Notes: a model not told the origin generated them from the sequence alone. Positions 8,592 to 17,249 are shown, counted from the stretch's first letter. The stretch is DNA of 40,068 nt from an uncultured bacterium (GCA_949291375.1 CASEVI010000002.1:1-40068); one strand, 5' to 3'. Translations and numbers: made by a program.

Positions 8592-9242
8592 TTATTTTTC
8601 AAATTCAGCGATATTATCCGTATTTCCAATAACAACTATCGCATCAGTGTCTTTAAAAACATAGGAAGGAGAAATATTGATATCGATTTCATCATCTTTT
8701 TCAATTGCGACAATATTTAAGTTATATTTTTTTCTAATATCGCTATCTTGAAGCTTTACTCCAACATATCTTTTAGGAATATTAATTTCAACAATTTCAA
8801 TATTTTCACTTAAAGAAATAAAATCAAGGATATTATGAGATAAAATTCTTTTTGCTAAACGATCAGCGCTATCTTTATCTGGATAAATTACTTCGGCTCC
8901 TAATCTTTCTAATACTCTTCCTTGTTCTTCACTTCCAGCTTTAGCAATAACTTTTTTAACCCCCAATGAAATAACATTTAACGTAGTTAAAATTGAAACA
9001 TCAATTTTTTCGCCAATACATACGACAACTGTATCACATTCTTTAAAGCCGAGTTCTTCTAATGTTTCTTTTGTTAAATCTTCGCTTATATATGCGTAAT
9101 CGGTGTAATTTAAAACTTCTTTAACTTTCTTTTCTTCTTTATCTATACAAATGACGCTTTTACCTTTAGAGGCAAGTTCAATAGCTAAAGACATTCCAAA
9201 TCTTCCTAAACCAATAATCCCAATACTAGCTTTATCACTCAT
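8592..9242 (-). CDS. ktrA: KtrA/TrkA-type potassium channel regulatory subunit (RCK)
   Basis: A cytosolic gating subunit of the Ktr potassium uptake system. Of its 216 residues the first ~130 form the RCK Rossmann domain, with GIIGLGRFGMSLA (GxGxxG) and an acidic CIDKE at the end of strand 2, which favours NAD(H) or adenine-nucleotide binding. Residues ~140-216 form the TrkA-C ligand domain. It follows the membrane subunit gene by 12 nt. AAAGGAGA in the gap gives it a clear Shine-Dalgarno start. Length and architecture fit KtrA and not the duplicated TrkA of proteobacteria. Confidence 0.92.
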   Translation of the reverse strand: MSDKASIGIIGLGRFGMSLAIELASKGKSVICIDKEEKKVKEVLNYTDYAYISEDLTKETLEELGFKECDTVVVCIGEKIDVSILTTLNVISLGVKKVIAKAGSEEQGRVLERLGAEVIYPDKDSADRLAKRILSHNILDFISLSENIEIVEINIPKRYVGVKLQDSDIRKKYNLNIVAIEKDDEIDINISPSYVFKDTDAIVVIGNTDNIAEFEK

Positions 9243-9254
9243 AAATTTTCTCCT

Positions 9255-10652
9255 TTAACCAATAGGTAATTCTTCATCAACATATTTCCATTTAATATTT
9301 TTCTTAATTTTAAATAACGACAAGGATATTGACATAGGCCCAATACGACCAATATACATCAATAAAATTAAACAAATCTTACTTCCAATTGAGAAAAATG
9401 GAGTAACTCCAACTGATAATCCAACAGTCGCAAATGCACTAAAAGCATCGAAAACATAATCTAAAGAATCATAAGTATTTCCATTTCCTTCAATACTTCC
9501 GCCTTCAAAGCAGAAAATTAATAAAATAAAGAAGCATAAGAAAAGCGTTGAAAGGAAAAATAATGTAAATGCTTTTTGAATTGTATCTTTTGCAATACTT
9601 CTTTTAAATGCATGAGGATATTTTCCATCAAAACCGCTTCTTATTCTCATAAATAAAGCAAATGCGGTTGTAGTTTTAATACCACCACCAGTACCACCAG
9701 GAGAAGCTCCAATAAACATTAAAATATTCATTAATAATATCGAAGCAATTCTTGCATCATATAAATTATAAGTTGTAAATCCAGCGGTTCTTGTTGAAAC
9801 ACTTAAAAAATAGGATTCGAGTAAATTCATTCCTGCTGGTTCACTATTATTTATAAAATGAGCGGTATTTTCACTTAAATATATAGTTAAAGTACCAGCA
9901 ATAATTAAAAATAAAGTCATTGAAAGTACAATTTTAGAATGTAAATTCAATTTTTTAAAATTACATTTTTTACTAATCACATCAATTATTACTAAATATC
10001 CTAAACCACCGAAAATAATTAAAAGCGAAATAATAATATTTAAAAAGACATCACCGGAAAAATTAATAAGCGATGTATTTCCAAAAATATCAAAACCAGC
10101 ATTATTAAATGCACTAACTGATAAAAAGAAAGCATGTCCAAAAGCATCATCTACACCCTTAATTACATCTCCATGAAAAAAATATAGATCAAAGAAAAGT
10201 AAAATAGCTCCTAGAAATTCGGCAATAAAAGTAATAAGAAAATTTAGATAAAATATTCTTTTTAATCCTTTAAATGAAGAAATATTCCAACTTTCTTTAA
10301 TTAAAGTTTGTTGATTCATCGTTAATGAATTAGAAACAATTAATATAAAAGACATTGCCAAAGTTGCAGCTCCTAACCCGCCGATTTGAATTAAAGCAGC
10401 AACAACAAATCTTCCAAAAAGATTATAAGTATCACCTACAGAACCATTAGGTAAAGAGATTAATCCTGTAACGCATGTAGCAGATGTAGAAGTAAATAAA
10501 GCATCAATATAATCAACACTAATCCCTTCATTTAAAGAAAAAGGGGCCCATAAAAGCAATGAGCCGATAAATATGACTAATAAAAATGCTAAACAGATAA
10601 AAGCAATAGGTCTAATTTCAAATTTCTTTTTTCTTTTTAACAACGCGTCCAT
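9255..10652 (-). CDS. ktrB: KtrB/TrkH family potassium uptake membrane subunit
   Basis: The potassium-translocating subunit, 465 residues, with four M1-P-M2 repeats. The four pore loops are visible as SATCVTGL (near 57), SVSAFNNAGFDI, SVSTRTAGFTTY and AFATVGLSVG, each with the selectivity-filter glycine. The positively charged GGGIKTTTAFAL stretch after the third repeat is typical. It is encoded upstream of its regulatory partner with 12 nt between them. No Shine-Dalgarno sequence precedes the ATG; a TGTTATATC extended -10-like sequence lies about 20 nt upstream. It is 52 nt downstream of the degV-type gene, so it may also be reached by read-through. Confidence 0.94.
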   Translation of the reverse strand: MDALLKRKKKFEIRPIAFICLAFLLVIFIGSLLLWAPFSLNEGISVDYIDALFTSTSATCVTGLISLPNGSVGDTYNLFGRFVVAALIQIGGLGAATLAMSFILIVSNSLTMNQQTLIKESWNISSFKGLKRIFYLNFLITFIAEFLGAILLFFDLYFFHGDVIKGVDDAFGHAFFLSVSAFNNAGFDIFGNTSLINFSGDVFLNIIISLLIIFGGLGYLVIIDVISKKCNFKKLNLHSKIVLSMTLFLIIAGTLTIYLSENTAHFINNSEPAGMNLLESYFLSVSTRTAGFTTYNLYDARIASILLMNILMFIGASPGGTGGGIKTTTAFALFMRIRSGFDGKYPHAFKRSIAKDTIQKAFTLFFLSTLFLCFFILLIFCFEGGSIEGNGNTYDSLDYVFDAFSAFATVGLSVGVTPFFSIGSKICLILLMYIGRIGPMSISLSLFKIKKNIKWKYVDEELPIG

Positions 10653-10704
10653 AAATTCTATGGTATATATGATATAACACTCGCTAAATATTTAAAATGA
10701 AATT

Positions 10705-11538
10705 TTAGAAACAACAAATTATTCCACCTTCTAAAGAATAGAAAGCAGCAAGTCCACGATTAGGAACAACTTTAACTTCTTTGAAATTGTATTCTTTTTT
10801 AATCATATCTTTTAAAGATAAAGCAACATCTTCACATTCAGTATAAGAAATAATACAAATTCTTGAAGAAATATCATCACACATTTTTCCAATATTAAAG
10901 ACTAACCTTTTTAAAGCTCCGCCAACAGTTCTAATTTTTTCTTTAATTTTAATTTCGCCTTCATCTCCATAACATAAAGGCTTAATATTAGCTAAATTTG
11001 CAACAAAGGCGACAACTTTTGACATTCTTCCATTTTTAACAAGATTATCAAATTTATTTAAGATAAATAAAAGATTCATTGAATCTCTAAATTTAACCAT
11101 TTTTTCTTGAATTTCATTAAAAGATAAACCTTGTTTGATTAAATTAACAGTCTCAATAACCATTTGTTCAATACTTCCACAAACAAGTTTTGAGTCTAAA
11201 ACAAAAACATTCTCCTTATGTTCATAGCTATCTTTAGCAATCAAAGCACTATTATAAGAGCCAGACAATTTTGAGGAAATAGTATAAATAAAATAATATG
11301 TTGCTCCTTCTAAATGATTTAAAAAATCTTGTGGAGAAGGGCACGAAGATTTGGCATTATCTTTACTTTTTGAAAGATCGACGAGCATTTGATGTACATC
11401 TAATTTTTCATCGTCAACATATTCTTTCCCATCAAATCTTATAGTTAATGGTGCGACAGCAAAACCAATATCATTTTCATTTTTAAGGTAATCGTTTGTA
11501 AGATTTGATGAAGAATCTACGATAATTTTAAAATTCAT
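10705..11538 (-). CDS. DegV family fatty-acid-binding protein
   Basis: A two-domain DegV-fold protein of 277 residues. It starts MNFKIIVDSSSNLTNDYL, which matches the family N-terminus with its SSSNL loop. KSSCPSPQDFLNHL and the YTISSKLSGSYNSALIA stretch form the fatty-acid pocket seen in DegV/FakB proteins. FakB members present fatty acids to the kinase FakA for phospholipid synthesis; no FakA is visible here. An ATG four codons upstream (11550) directly abuts GAAAGG. The internal ATG gives the standard N-terminus with an 11-nt Shine-Dalgarno spacing, so I chose that; the other start cannot be excluded. Confidence 0.9.
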   Translation of the reverse strand: MNFKIIVDSSSNLTNDYLKNENDIGFAVAPLTIRFDGKEYVDDEKLDVHQMLVDLSKSKDNAKSSCPSPQDFLNHLEGATYYFIYTISSKLSGSYNSALIAKDSYEHKENVFVLDSKLVCGSIEQMVIETVNLIKQGLSFNEIQEKMVKFRDSMNLLFILNKFDNLVKNGRMSKVVAFVANLANIKPLCYGDEGEIKIKEKIRTVGGALKRLVFNIGKMCDDISSRICIISYTECEDVALSLKDMIKKEYNFKEVKVVPNRGLAAFYSLEGGIICCF

Positions 11539-11661
11539 AAATTTAAACATCCTTTCATTACTTACAATATTCTCTCATTAATAAAATATAAAGAAAACAA
11601 AAATTAAAAATATCTACTTTATTTAGACAAAAAATAATAGAATAAGGAAGGGCAACAAAAA

Positions 11662-12285
11662 ATGGCAAAATTAATTTTAGTTGGCGGAGGAACCGCAAGT
11701 GGCAAAACTTATGTCATTGATGAAGTTATAAAAATAATTGGAAAGGAAAACGTCGTTCATTTTTCAATTGATGATTACTATAAAGATTTAAGTGATTTAA
11801 CTCTTGAAGAAAGAAAAAAACAAAATTTCGATCATCCAAAAGCATTTGATTGGAAATATATGCTTGTTCAATTAACAGATTTAAAAAATGATAAAGCTAT
11901 TGATAAACCACTTTATGATTATAAAGAACATAATCGTAGTAAAAAAACAGAACATATTGAACCTAAAAAATTAGTAATCGTCGAAGGAATTATGGGTTTA
12001 GTTAATAAAAAAGTTAGAGATTTAGGTGATTTAAAGGTTTTTATTAACGCCTCTAGAGAAAGAAGACTTATTAGAAGAATGGATCGAGATATAATTGAAA
12101 GAGGAAGAGATAGAGAGAATATCTTAAATCAATATTTCTCAACCGTTCAACCAATGTATGAAGAAATTATTGGACCATCCCAATATTATGCCGACTTAAT
12201 TATTAATAATGACGGTTATGATAATAAATCAATTGAAGTTTTAGGAGCTGTATTAAAAGCTATATTAAATAACGAAATACATTAA
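11662..12285 (+). CDS. udk: Uridine kinase
   Basis: Phosphorylates uridine and cytidine in pyrimidine salvage. The 207-residue length matches Udk. The P-loop GGGTASGKT is at residues 8-16. SIDDYYKDL (about 35-43) carries the acidic nucleoside-binding residues. YDYKEHNRS and the VIVEGIMGL strand follow, and a basic lid has RRMDRDIIERGRDRENI. The start is supported by AAGGAAGGG about 10 nt upstream. It lies alone on the plus strand, diverging from the DegV gene and converging with the XRE regulator, with a shared bidirectional terminator at 12291-12325. Confidence 0.95.
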   Translation: MAKLILVGGGTASGKTYVIDEVIKIIGKENVVHFSIDDYYKDLSDLTLEERKKQNFDHPKAFDWKYMLVQLTDLKNDKAIDKPLYDYKEHNRSKKTEHIEPKKLVIVEGIMGLVNKKVRDLGDLKVFINASRERRLIRRMDRDIIERGRDRENILNQYFSTVQPMYEEIIGPSQYYADLIINNDGYDNKSIEVLGAVLKAILNNEIH

Positions 12286-12290
12286 AAAAC

Positions 12291-12325
12291 AAAAAATTCG
12301 AGACCATTAAGACTCGAATTTTTTT
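12291..12325. terminator. Bidirectional terminator between udk and the XRE gene
   Basis: The stem AAATTCGAG / CTCGAATTT with a 10-nt loop is flanked by A-runs on the left and T-runs on the right, so it can serve both converging genes. Confidence 0.9.
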
Positions 12326-12343
12326 ATATTTTATATTTTTTAC

Positions 12344-13180
12344 TTAATCTTTTTTATCTTCTTTATCAATGTCAACTTTAATATTATTATCACTTAAAAA
12401 GATATTTTTCTTTTTTTCTCTTCTAATTGATTTAATCGAATTAACTAAAGAATAATAAATTGGGATTGCAAAGAAAATAACCCAATAAGGATGCCAACCA
12501 CTATTATTAGGGAGCCACATGCCTAAAAAACAATAAATTGCCGCAACAATAAAAACAATTGGAAATTCATTAGGTTTTTTTAATCCAAACGTTCTAACCA
12601 ATGCTCCAGGGACTAAAAATGTGAAGAATAAAGGCCACATTTTAGCCCATAAAGAATCATCTAAACAACCTAATAAAATATAAATTCCACAAATAATTAA
12701 AGCCATGATTCCATCAATTAAACTGGAAGTTTTTTTAATAATTTTTCTATTTTTTGCCTTCTCATTATATACAACTTTCCATGTTCCATCATCATTAACA
12801 AAATCATATTGTTCATCATCTTTTTTCCGGCCATTTTTCTTTCCGTTTATATTTAGACCATTTTCATCAATCGAAATAAAGTCTCCATCTTCTTTATCAT
12901 TGATAAAGATTCCATTTTTAGAAACATGAACAAATGAACCGTTTTCTTCTTTTTTCTTGTAACAATCATCAATTGACTTATTAACATTAATTAAATCATC
13001 GATTGATACACTATATAATTTTGCTAAATCTTGAATGTAATCGATTGAGGGCGAAGAATCGCCACTTTCCCAATTACAAATACTTTGTCGAGAGACTTTT
13101 AATTTATTAGCAAGTTCTTCTTGTGACAAATTATTTCTTTTTCTGAATTCTGTTAATCTTTTTCCTAATTCTAAACTCAT
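12344..13180 (-). CDS. XRE-family regulator with C-terminal membrane segments
   Basis: A 278-residue protein. Residues 1-60 are an XRE/Cro-type helix-turn-helix, with LTEFRKRNNLSQEELANKLK and the recognition helix in VSRQSICNWESG. A linker of about 85 residues contains repeated short FI-x-(D/E)-x-(N/D)-G units (GIFINDKEDGDFISIDENGLNING). Residues ~150-255 hold three or four membrane segments (IMALIICGIYILLGC, FPIVFIVAAIYCFLGMW, WVIFFAIPIYYS). This suggests a membrane-tethered repressor sensing an envelope or cell state. Shine-Dalgarno AAGGTAGG lies 8 nt before the start. The upstream region is rich in TTTACA half-sites and may be its own operator. The ligand is unknown. Confidence 0.85.
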   Translation of the reverse strand: MSLELGKRLTEFRKRNNLSQEELANKLKVSRQSICNWESGDSSPSIDYIQDLAKLYSVSIDDLINVNKSIDDCYKKKEENGSFVHVSKNGIFINDKEDGDFISIDENGLNINGKKNGRKKDDEQYDFVNDDGTWKVVYNEKAKNRKIIKKTSSLIDGIMALIICGIYILLGCLDDSLWAKMWPLFFTFLVPGALVRTFGLKKPNEFPIVFIVAAIYCFLGMWLPNNSGWHPYWVIFFAIPIYYSLVNSIKSIRREKKKNIFLSDNNIKVDIDKEDKKD

Positions 13181-13203
13181 ATTTATACCTACCTTATTTA
13201 TTT

Positions 13204-13392
13204 TTTACAATGAGTCGGCCCTAATCTCGATTGCTATACTTAAAGTTTATGCGATAAAAGAAAAAAATAAAGAAAATATATCTTTACATTAAACTTTACA
13301 GATTTGTAAACAAATTTTTACATTATGAATATAATCGATAGTTATCATATTTTTTTATAACTATTTATAAATATAACAAATTTTGATGTAAA
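13204..13392. promoter_or_regulatory. Cluster of TTTACA/TGTAAA half-sites between the XRE and PAP2 genes
   Basis: TTTACA occurs at 13204, 13283, 13295 and 13317. The reverse TGTAAA occurs at 13305 and 13387. The copies at 13295 and 13305 form an inverted repeat with a 4-nt spacer. A second inverted repeat (ATAGTTAT / ATAACTAT) spans 13338-13364. The region lies between divergent genes, one encoding a DNA-binding protein, so it may hold operators. The binding partner is inferred, not shown. Confidence 0.45.
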
Positions 13393-13409
13393 AAATATTT
13401 GAATAAAAA

Positions 13410-13415
13410 TATAAT
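13410..13415 (+). promoter_or_regulatory. -10 box of the PAP2 gene, predicted leaderless
   Basis: A perfect TATAAT ends exactly 6 nt before the ATG at 13422, and there is no Shine-Dalgarno sequence. No good -35 is seen at 17 bp. Confidence 0.5.
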
Positions 13416-13421
13416 ATTCTT

Positions 13422-14027
13422 ATGAATATTTTATTATCAATGAAGAATTCTTTCGACGATTCTATTTCAAACTTTTTTAAACAATTTATTGAAAATGAAA
13501 GTTGGGTAAATTGGATGACAATCTTTTCTTGCTTTTTTATTTTCTTTTTTGTCATCGCCTTTATGTTCTTATTTAAAAAAGAAAATAGAAATGTTGGAAT
13601 ATTAATGCTTATAACATTAATCGCTTGTTATTTATTAAATGATTTAGCATTAAAAAATCTTTTTACAAGAGATAGACCATTTGTACAAATGGGTATTGAA
13701 CCAGTTGGCTTTTATATTGATGGTTATTCTTTTCCTAGTGGTCATTCAACAATTGTTTCGGCTGGAACTTTTTCTTTTATTTTCTATTTTATTTTTATTG
13801 AAAAAGGAAAAAATAAAACACATCTTGCATATTCAATTATTTTTGGAGTAATTTCTCTTCTTGTCATGCTTTCAAGAATTGCGCTTTTGCATCATTATTT
13901 CACCGATTGTTTAATGGGAATGTTTGATGGTGCTTTAGTTTCTTTAATAGTTATTTTAATTTATAAGTATTTGATTCTTAAAAAATTGAAGAAATCACAT
14001 CCTCAAAATGGTTATATTGAAAACTAA
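13422..14027 (+). CDS. PAP2-family membrane phosphatase
   Basis: A 201-residue membrane protein with about five hydrophobic segments and the three PAP2 motifs in order: KNLFTRDRP (KxxxxxxRP, about residues 78-86), PSGHS (about 106-110) and SRIALLHHYFTD (SRx5Hx3D, about 148-159). These form the active site of phosphatidate or undecaprenyl-pyrophosphate phosphatases. The substrate cannot be told; a role in lipid-carrier recycling or glycolipid synthesis is plausible. The ATG follows a TATAAT by 6 nt. The 3' end overlaps the converging HAD gene by 50 bp, and no terminator lies between them. Confidence 0.9.
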   Translation: MNILLSMKNSFDDSISNFFKQFIENESWVNWMTIFSCFFIFFFVIAFMFLFKKENRNVGILMLITLIACYLLNDLALKNLFTRDRPFVQMGIEPVGFYIDGYSFPSGHSTIVSAGTFSFIFYFIFIEKGKNKTHLAYSIIFGVISLLVMLSRIALLHHYFTDCLMGMFDGALVSLIVILIYKYLILKKLKKSHPQNGYIEN

Positions 14028-14763
14028 CTATTTTTTTAACTTTATCTAATGCATCTTTAGGACAATAACTATTTTTGGTTAGTTTTAACATTGATATATC
14101 ATTTTCTCCATCTCCAAAAACATATAAAGGTAGAGATGAAATATTAAATTTTTCTAAAACAAATTTTAAAGCATCACCTTTATTTCCGTGTAAAGGAGAA
14201 ACATCAATCCACTTGTTATTAGCGTCAAAAACTTCAATATCTTTATAATTTTTAGTTAATAAATCATAAATTCCATAAAATCTCTTATCCATATTTTCTT
14301 TAAAAATAGAAATTTTAATAATATCTTTATCTTTGAGAAAAGAAATTAAACCGTTTAAATCAATATTTTTATATCTAGGTGATTCTTCTTCATCGATATA
14401 AACATTTTTGTCTTCATAATAAATTGCTTCGTAAGGCGTTGAAATTAATATTGCGATAAGTTCATCTTTTATCGAATATAAATATTCAATAATATCTAAA
14501 GCTTTTTGATATTCAAATTTGTTAATTTTTAAAAATTTATTATTAAAAACAATTTGATTTCCATTTTCAGCAACATAAATAACATCATTATTTTTATCAA
14601 AAATTTTATATAAATTTCGATAAGTTCTTCCGCTAGCTACTATTAAATATGATTTTTCATTTAAAATCTTATTAAATGCATCTTTTACTTCTTTTTTAAA
14701 AATGTTTTCTCCAGCTTCTAATGTTGTACCATCAACATCACAAACAATAATTTTTCTTTCCAT
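13978..14763 (-). CDS. HAD superfamily hydrolase, Cof subfamily (IIB)
   Basis: A sugar-phosphate or nucleotide phosphatase of 261 residues. Motif I is CDVDGTT (residues 8-14), with catalytic aspartates D9 and D11. ASGRTYRN is motif II, a lysine near HGNKGDAL is motif III, and FGDGENDISML (about residue 217) is motif IV. The cap between residues ~80 and ~190 is of the C2B type typical of Cof/YidA proteins. The substrate is unknown. There is no Shine-Dalgarno sequence; an extended -10 (TGCTAAAAT) ends 11 nt before the ATG. The last 50 bp overlap the converging PAP2 gene, so antisense interference between the two transcripts is possible. Confidence 0.92.
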   Translation of the reverse strand: MERKIIVCDVDGTTLEAGENIFKKEVKDAFNKILNEKSYLIVASGRTYRNLYKIFDKNNDVIYVAENGNQIVFNNKFLKINKFEYQKALDIIEYLYSIKDELIAILISTPYEAIYYEDKNVYIDEEESPRYKNIDLNGLISFLKDKDIIKISIFKENMDKRFYGIYDLLTKNYKDIEVFDANNKWIDVSPLHGNKGDALKFVLEKFNISSLPLYVFGDGENDISMLKLTKNSYCPKDALDKVKKIVSFQYNHFEDVISSIF

Positions 14764-14774
14764 ACCCGAAAACT

Positions 14775-14783
14775 ATTTTAGCA
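14775..14783 (-). promoter_or_regulatory. Extended -10 promoter of the HAD gene
   Basis: The minus strand has TGCTAAAAT (14783 down to 14775), 11 nt before the ATG at 14763. It predicts a leader of only about 4-5 nt. No Shine-Dalgarno sequence is present. Confidence 0.5.
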
Positions 14784-14818
14784 TGTTTTATTAACGCTTT
14801 CTTTATCAATTTAATTTT

Positions 14819-14826
14819 TATAAAAT
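14819..14826 (+). promoter_or_regulatory. -10 region of the phosphofructokinase gene, predicted leaderless
   Basis: TATAAAAT covers two overlapping -10 registers (TATAAA and TAAAAT). The second ends 7 nt before the ATG at 14834. No Shine-Dalgarno sequence is present. Confidence 0.5.
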
Positions 14827-14833
14827 AATAAAG

Positions 14834-16045
14834 ATGTTTAACGAAAAAGCCAATATTTTATATGGTCAAAGTGGCGGGCCAACTAGTGCAATTAACTCTT
14901 CTTTTTTAGGATTAATTAAAGAAGCAAGTAAACATAAAAATAAAATCGATAAAATAATTTGTATGCATTATGGAATCGAAGGATTATTAAATGAAGATTT
15001 ATTTATAATTGATCCTAACAATTATAAAAAATACGCAAAATTAGAAAATACTAGTGGAGCCTATTTTGGAAGCAATCGTTATAAATTAAAGAAAATTAAT
15101 GAAGATGAAACAGACTATAAAAAAATTTTAGATATTTTTAAAAAATATAATATTCATTACTTCTTTTATAATGGTGGAAATGATTCAATGGACACCATTA
15201 ATAAAATTGATGCTTATTTAAAATTAAATAACTATAAATGCGATACAATCGGAATCCCCAAAACAATTGATAACGATTTAATTGGTACTGATTTTTCATT
15301 TGGATTTCCTTCTAGCGCTAAATTTGTTATTAATTCCGTTTTAAATGTTTATAACGACGATATGTCTTATAAAAAAGGAAGAGTAAATATCATTGAAGTT
15401 ATGGGAAGAAATGCTGGATGGTTAACTGCCTCTTCCATCATTTTAAAAGATTATAATGTTGATATTGATTTAATTTATCTTCCGGAATTCACATTTAATA
15501 TTGATAAATTTTTAACTAAAGTTGACGAGATATACTCAAAAAAAGGCCATTGCCTTGTAGTTGTTAGTGAAGGAATTAAAAATAACAATAATAAATTAAT
15601 CTATCAAGCTAATATTAAAAAAGACGAATTTAATCATCATTCTTTAGGTGGAGTCTCTTCTTTTTTGGCTTCTTTAGTTGAAGAAAAATTAAATTTTAAA
15701 GTTAGAGCAATTGAACTTTCTCTTTTACAAAGAGCAAATTCCTTTTCTCCTTCAAAAACTGATTTAACTTTAGCTAAAAAAGCTTCCTCATTTGCGCTTA
15801 AAAAAGTGTTAAAAAAAGATATTAATAATAAAATGATTAAAATTACTTATAAAAATAATAGATATATATTCTCATTTATTGATATCTCTAAAGTTGCAAA
15901 TAAAGAAAGAAAAATGGATGAAAATTATTTAGATTACACGACTAAAACTATTAAAGAGGAATATAAAAATTATATAAAAAGACTAATCAAAGGCCAGATT
16001 AATACATTTTCTAAAGATGGAATTATTGATTATTTAAAAAAATAG
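14834..16045 (+). CDS. pfp: Phosphofructokinase, probably pyrophosphate-dependent
   Basis: Converts fructose 6-phosphate to the 1,6-bisphosphate. At 403 residues it is longer than the ~320 of bacterial ATP-PFK. Motifs are YGQSGGPTSAINSS (nucleotide loop, residues 10-23), YNGGNDSMDT (~115-124), PKTIDNDLIGTD (~141-152) and EVMGRNAGWL (~188-197). A lysine in PKTIDND, where ATP enzymes have glycine, and NDS in place of GDGS are the residues used to tell pyrophosphate-dependent enzymes. The same GGNDSMDT pattern occurs in clostridial PPi-PFK. It has no Shine-Dalgarno sequence and a -10 just upstream. A strong hairpin overlaps the TAG stop. Confidence 0.9.
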   Translation: MFNEKANILYGQSGGPTSAINSSFLGLIKEASKHKNKIDKIICMHYGIEGLLNEDLFIIDPNNYKKYAKLENTSGAYFGSNRYKLKKINEDETDYKKILDIFKKYNIHYFFYNGGNDSMDTINKIDAYLKLNNYKCDTIGIPKTIDNDLIGTDFSFGFPSSAKFVINSVLNVYNDDMSYKKGRVNIIEVMGRNAGWLTASSIILKDYNVDIDLIYLPEFTFNIDKFLTKVDEIYSKKGHCLVVVSEGIKNNNNKLIYQANIKKDEFNHHSLGGVSSFLASLVEEKLNFKVRAIELSLLQRANSFSPSKTDLTLAKKASSFALKKVLKKDINNKMIKITYKNNRYIFSFIDISKVANKERKMDENYLDYTTKTIKEEYKNYIKRLIKGQINTFSKDGIIDYLKK

Positions 16046-16074
16046 ATAACTTTGCTAAAGTTATCTATTTTTTT
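16036..16074. terminator. Bidirectional terminator between phosphofructokinase and endonuclease genes
   Basis: A perfect inverted repeat with 18-bp arms (16036-16053 and 16057-16074) and a 3-nt loop, ending in T-runs on both strands. It includes the TAG stop of the phosphofructokinase gene and nearly touches the endonuclease stop. Confidence 0.93.
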
Positions 16075-16075
16075 A

Positions 16076-17221
16076 TTACATAAATAATAAATTTGCTAAA
16101 TTAGGATAATCAACAAATGGATTTCGATTACCTTGAAGATTATAAACAATATTATTTCTTATCATTTCATTTTCATTTACGGGATCTTCTTCATTCCATT
16201 TTAAAAGAGTTGATAACTTCCCAAATTCAATAGGTTTATCTTTAGTATCACTAGGAATTACTGTTGAATCAATTTTTATAGCGCTATCAGTTAATCTAAT
16301 AGCTGGCCCTTCAGTTAAAACTTCATTACCTTCTTCATAATAACGATATTTTAACGCCATATAAAATACTGCTCTAGCAATATCTCCTTTATCTTCACTT
16401 GGTGGTTCAAAGTATGAGTCATTATAATAAGAAACTGATTTATTATCTGGATCATAAACTTCATTAATATTATCTAAAGAAGAAATATCATCATAAAGTC
16501 GGTTATTATGAGCGGTAGAATTCCCTTTATGATCTGCCGCTTTTAAATTATGTAAATCACAACCCGCATCTAATTTTTGATAACCAGTCCCTTCATTATT
16601 AAAGCCATATGATTTAGGTAAAATATGTTCTCTATCTAAAAGTCCTTTGCTTCCTAATGAAGAATCGAAAATTATATTGTCTTTACGATATAAAATATCT
16701 AAATAAACATCTTTATTCCATGCGTTTTTATTTACTTCGTCTTGAGTTAATGGAGAAAGTGAAAAATCTCGATCAGCAATTACATAATTTGCCCAAGTAA
16801 AATTCGTTCCTTCATAAGAAGAATTTTTTCCATCATAATTGAGTTTATTAAAATCATTAGATAATAAATTATAAAGTGAAGTAAAAACTTCCTCTTTTGT
16901 TGAAACATCTTTTGCTAAATTAAAATCAATTTTTGAATAATAATTTTCGATTTCATCTTGGTTATATTGATAAAAAACACTTTCTTTAGGAATATTAAAT
17001 TCTTCATTCCAAGAAACTTTACTTGTCGCATTAACATCACCTAATTCAGTTGGATATGTTGGTTTATTATCATCATTATCATCAGGATTTATTATTTCAT
17101 CTTCCTTAATAAATCGTTCATAAATAAAATAACCGCATACTCCAATTAAAATAACTCCAATTAAAACAAATGTTGAAACAACTAAATTTTTCTTACTTTT
17201 CTTTCTTCTTTTTCTTGCCAT
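16076..17221 (-). CDS. Membrane-anchored endonuclease I family nuclease
   Basis: A 381-residue protein. After a basic start (MARKRRKKSKK), one hydrophobic segment (NLVVSTFVLIGVILIGVCGYF, about 12-32) anchors it or acts as a signal, so the bulk is outside the cell. The endonuclease I (EndA/Dns, His-Me finger) core is clear: DREHILPKSYGF with the catalytic histidine, then GCDLHNLKAADHKGNSTAHNNR with the metal-binding asparagine, and ARAVFYMALKYRY. Such enzymes degrade extracellular DNA non-specifically for nucleotides and phosphate. Only weak AGAGAG precedes the start. It is 29 nt downstream of the EFR1-type gene, so it could be the third gene of an SDR-EFR1 operon. Confidence 0.9.
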   Translation of the reverse strand: MARKRRKKSKKNLVVSTFVLIGVILIGVCGYFIYERFIKEDEIINPDDNDDNKPTYPTELGDVNATSKVSWNEEFNIPKESVFYQYNQDEIENYYSKIDFNLAKDVSTKEEVFTSLYNLLSNDFNKLNYDGKNSSYEGTNFTWANYVIADRDFSLSPLTQDEVNKNAWNKDVYLDILYRKDNIIFDSSLGSKGLLDREHILPKSYGFNNEGTGYQKLDAGCDLHNLKAADHKGNSTAHNNRLYDDISSLDNINEVYDPDNKSVSYYNDSYFEPPSEDKGDIARAVFYMALKYRYYEEGNEVLTEGPAIRLTDSAIKIDSTVIPSDTKDKPIEFGKLSTLLKWNEEDPVNENEMIRNNIVYNLQGNRNPFVDYPNLANLLFM

Positions 17222-17249
17222 ATTTAACTCTCTTTTTTTATTAAACTAT

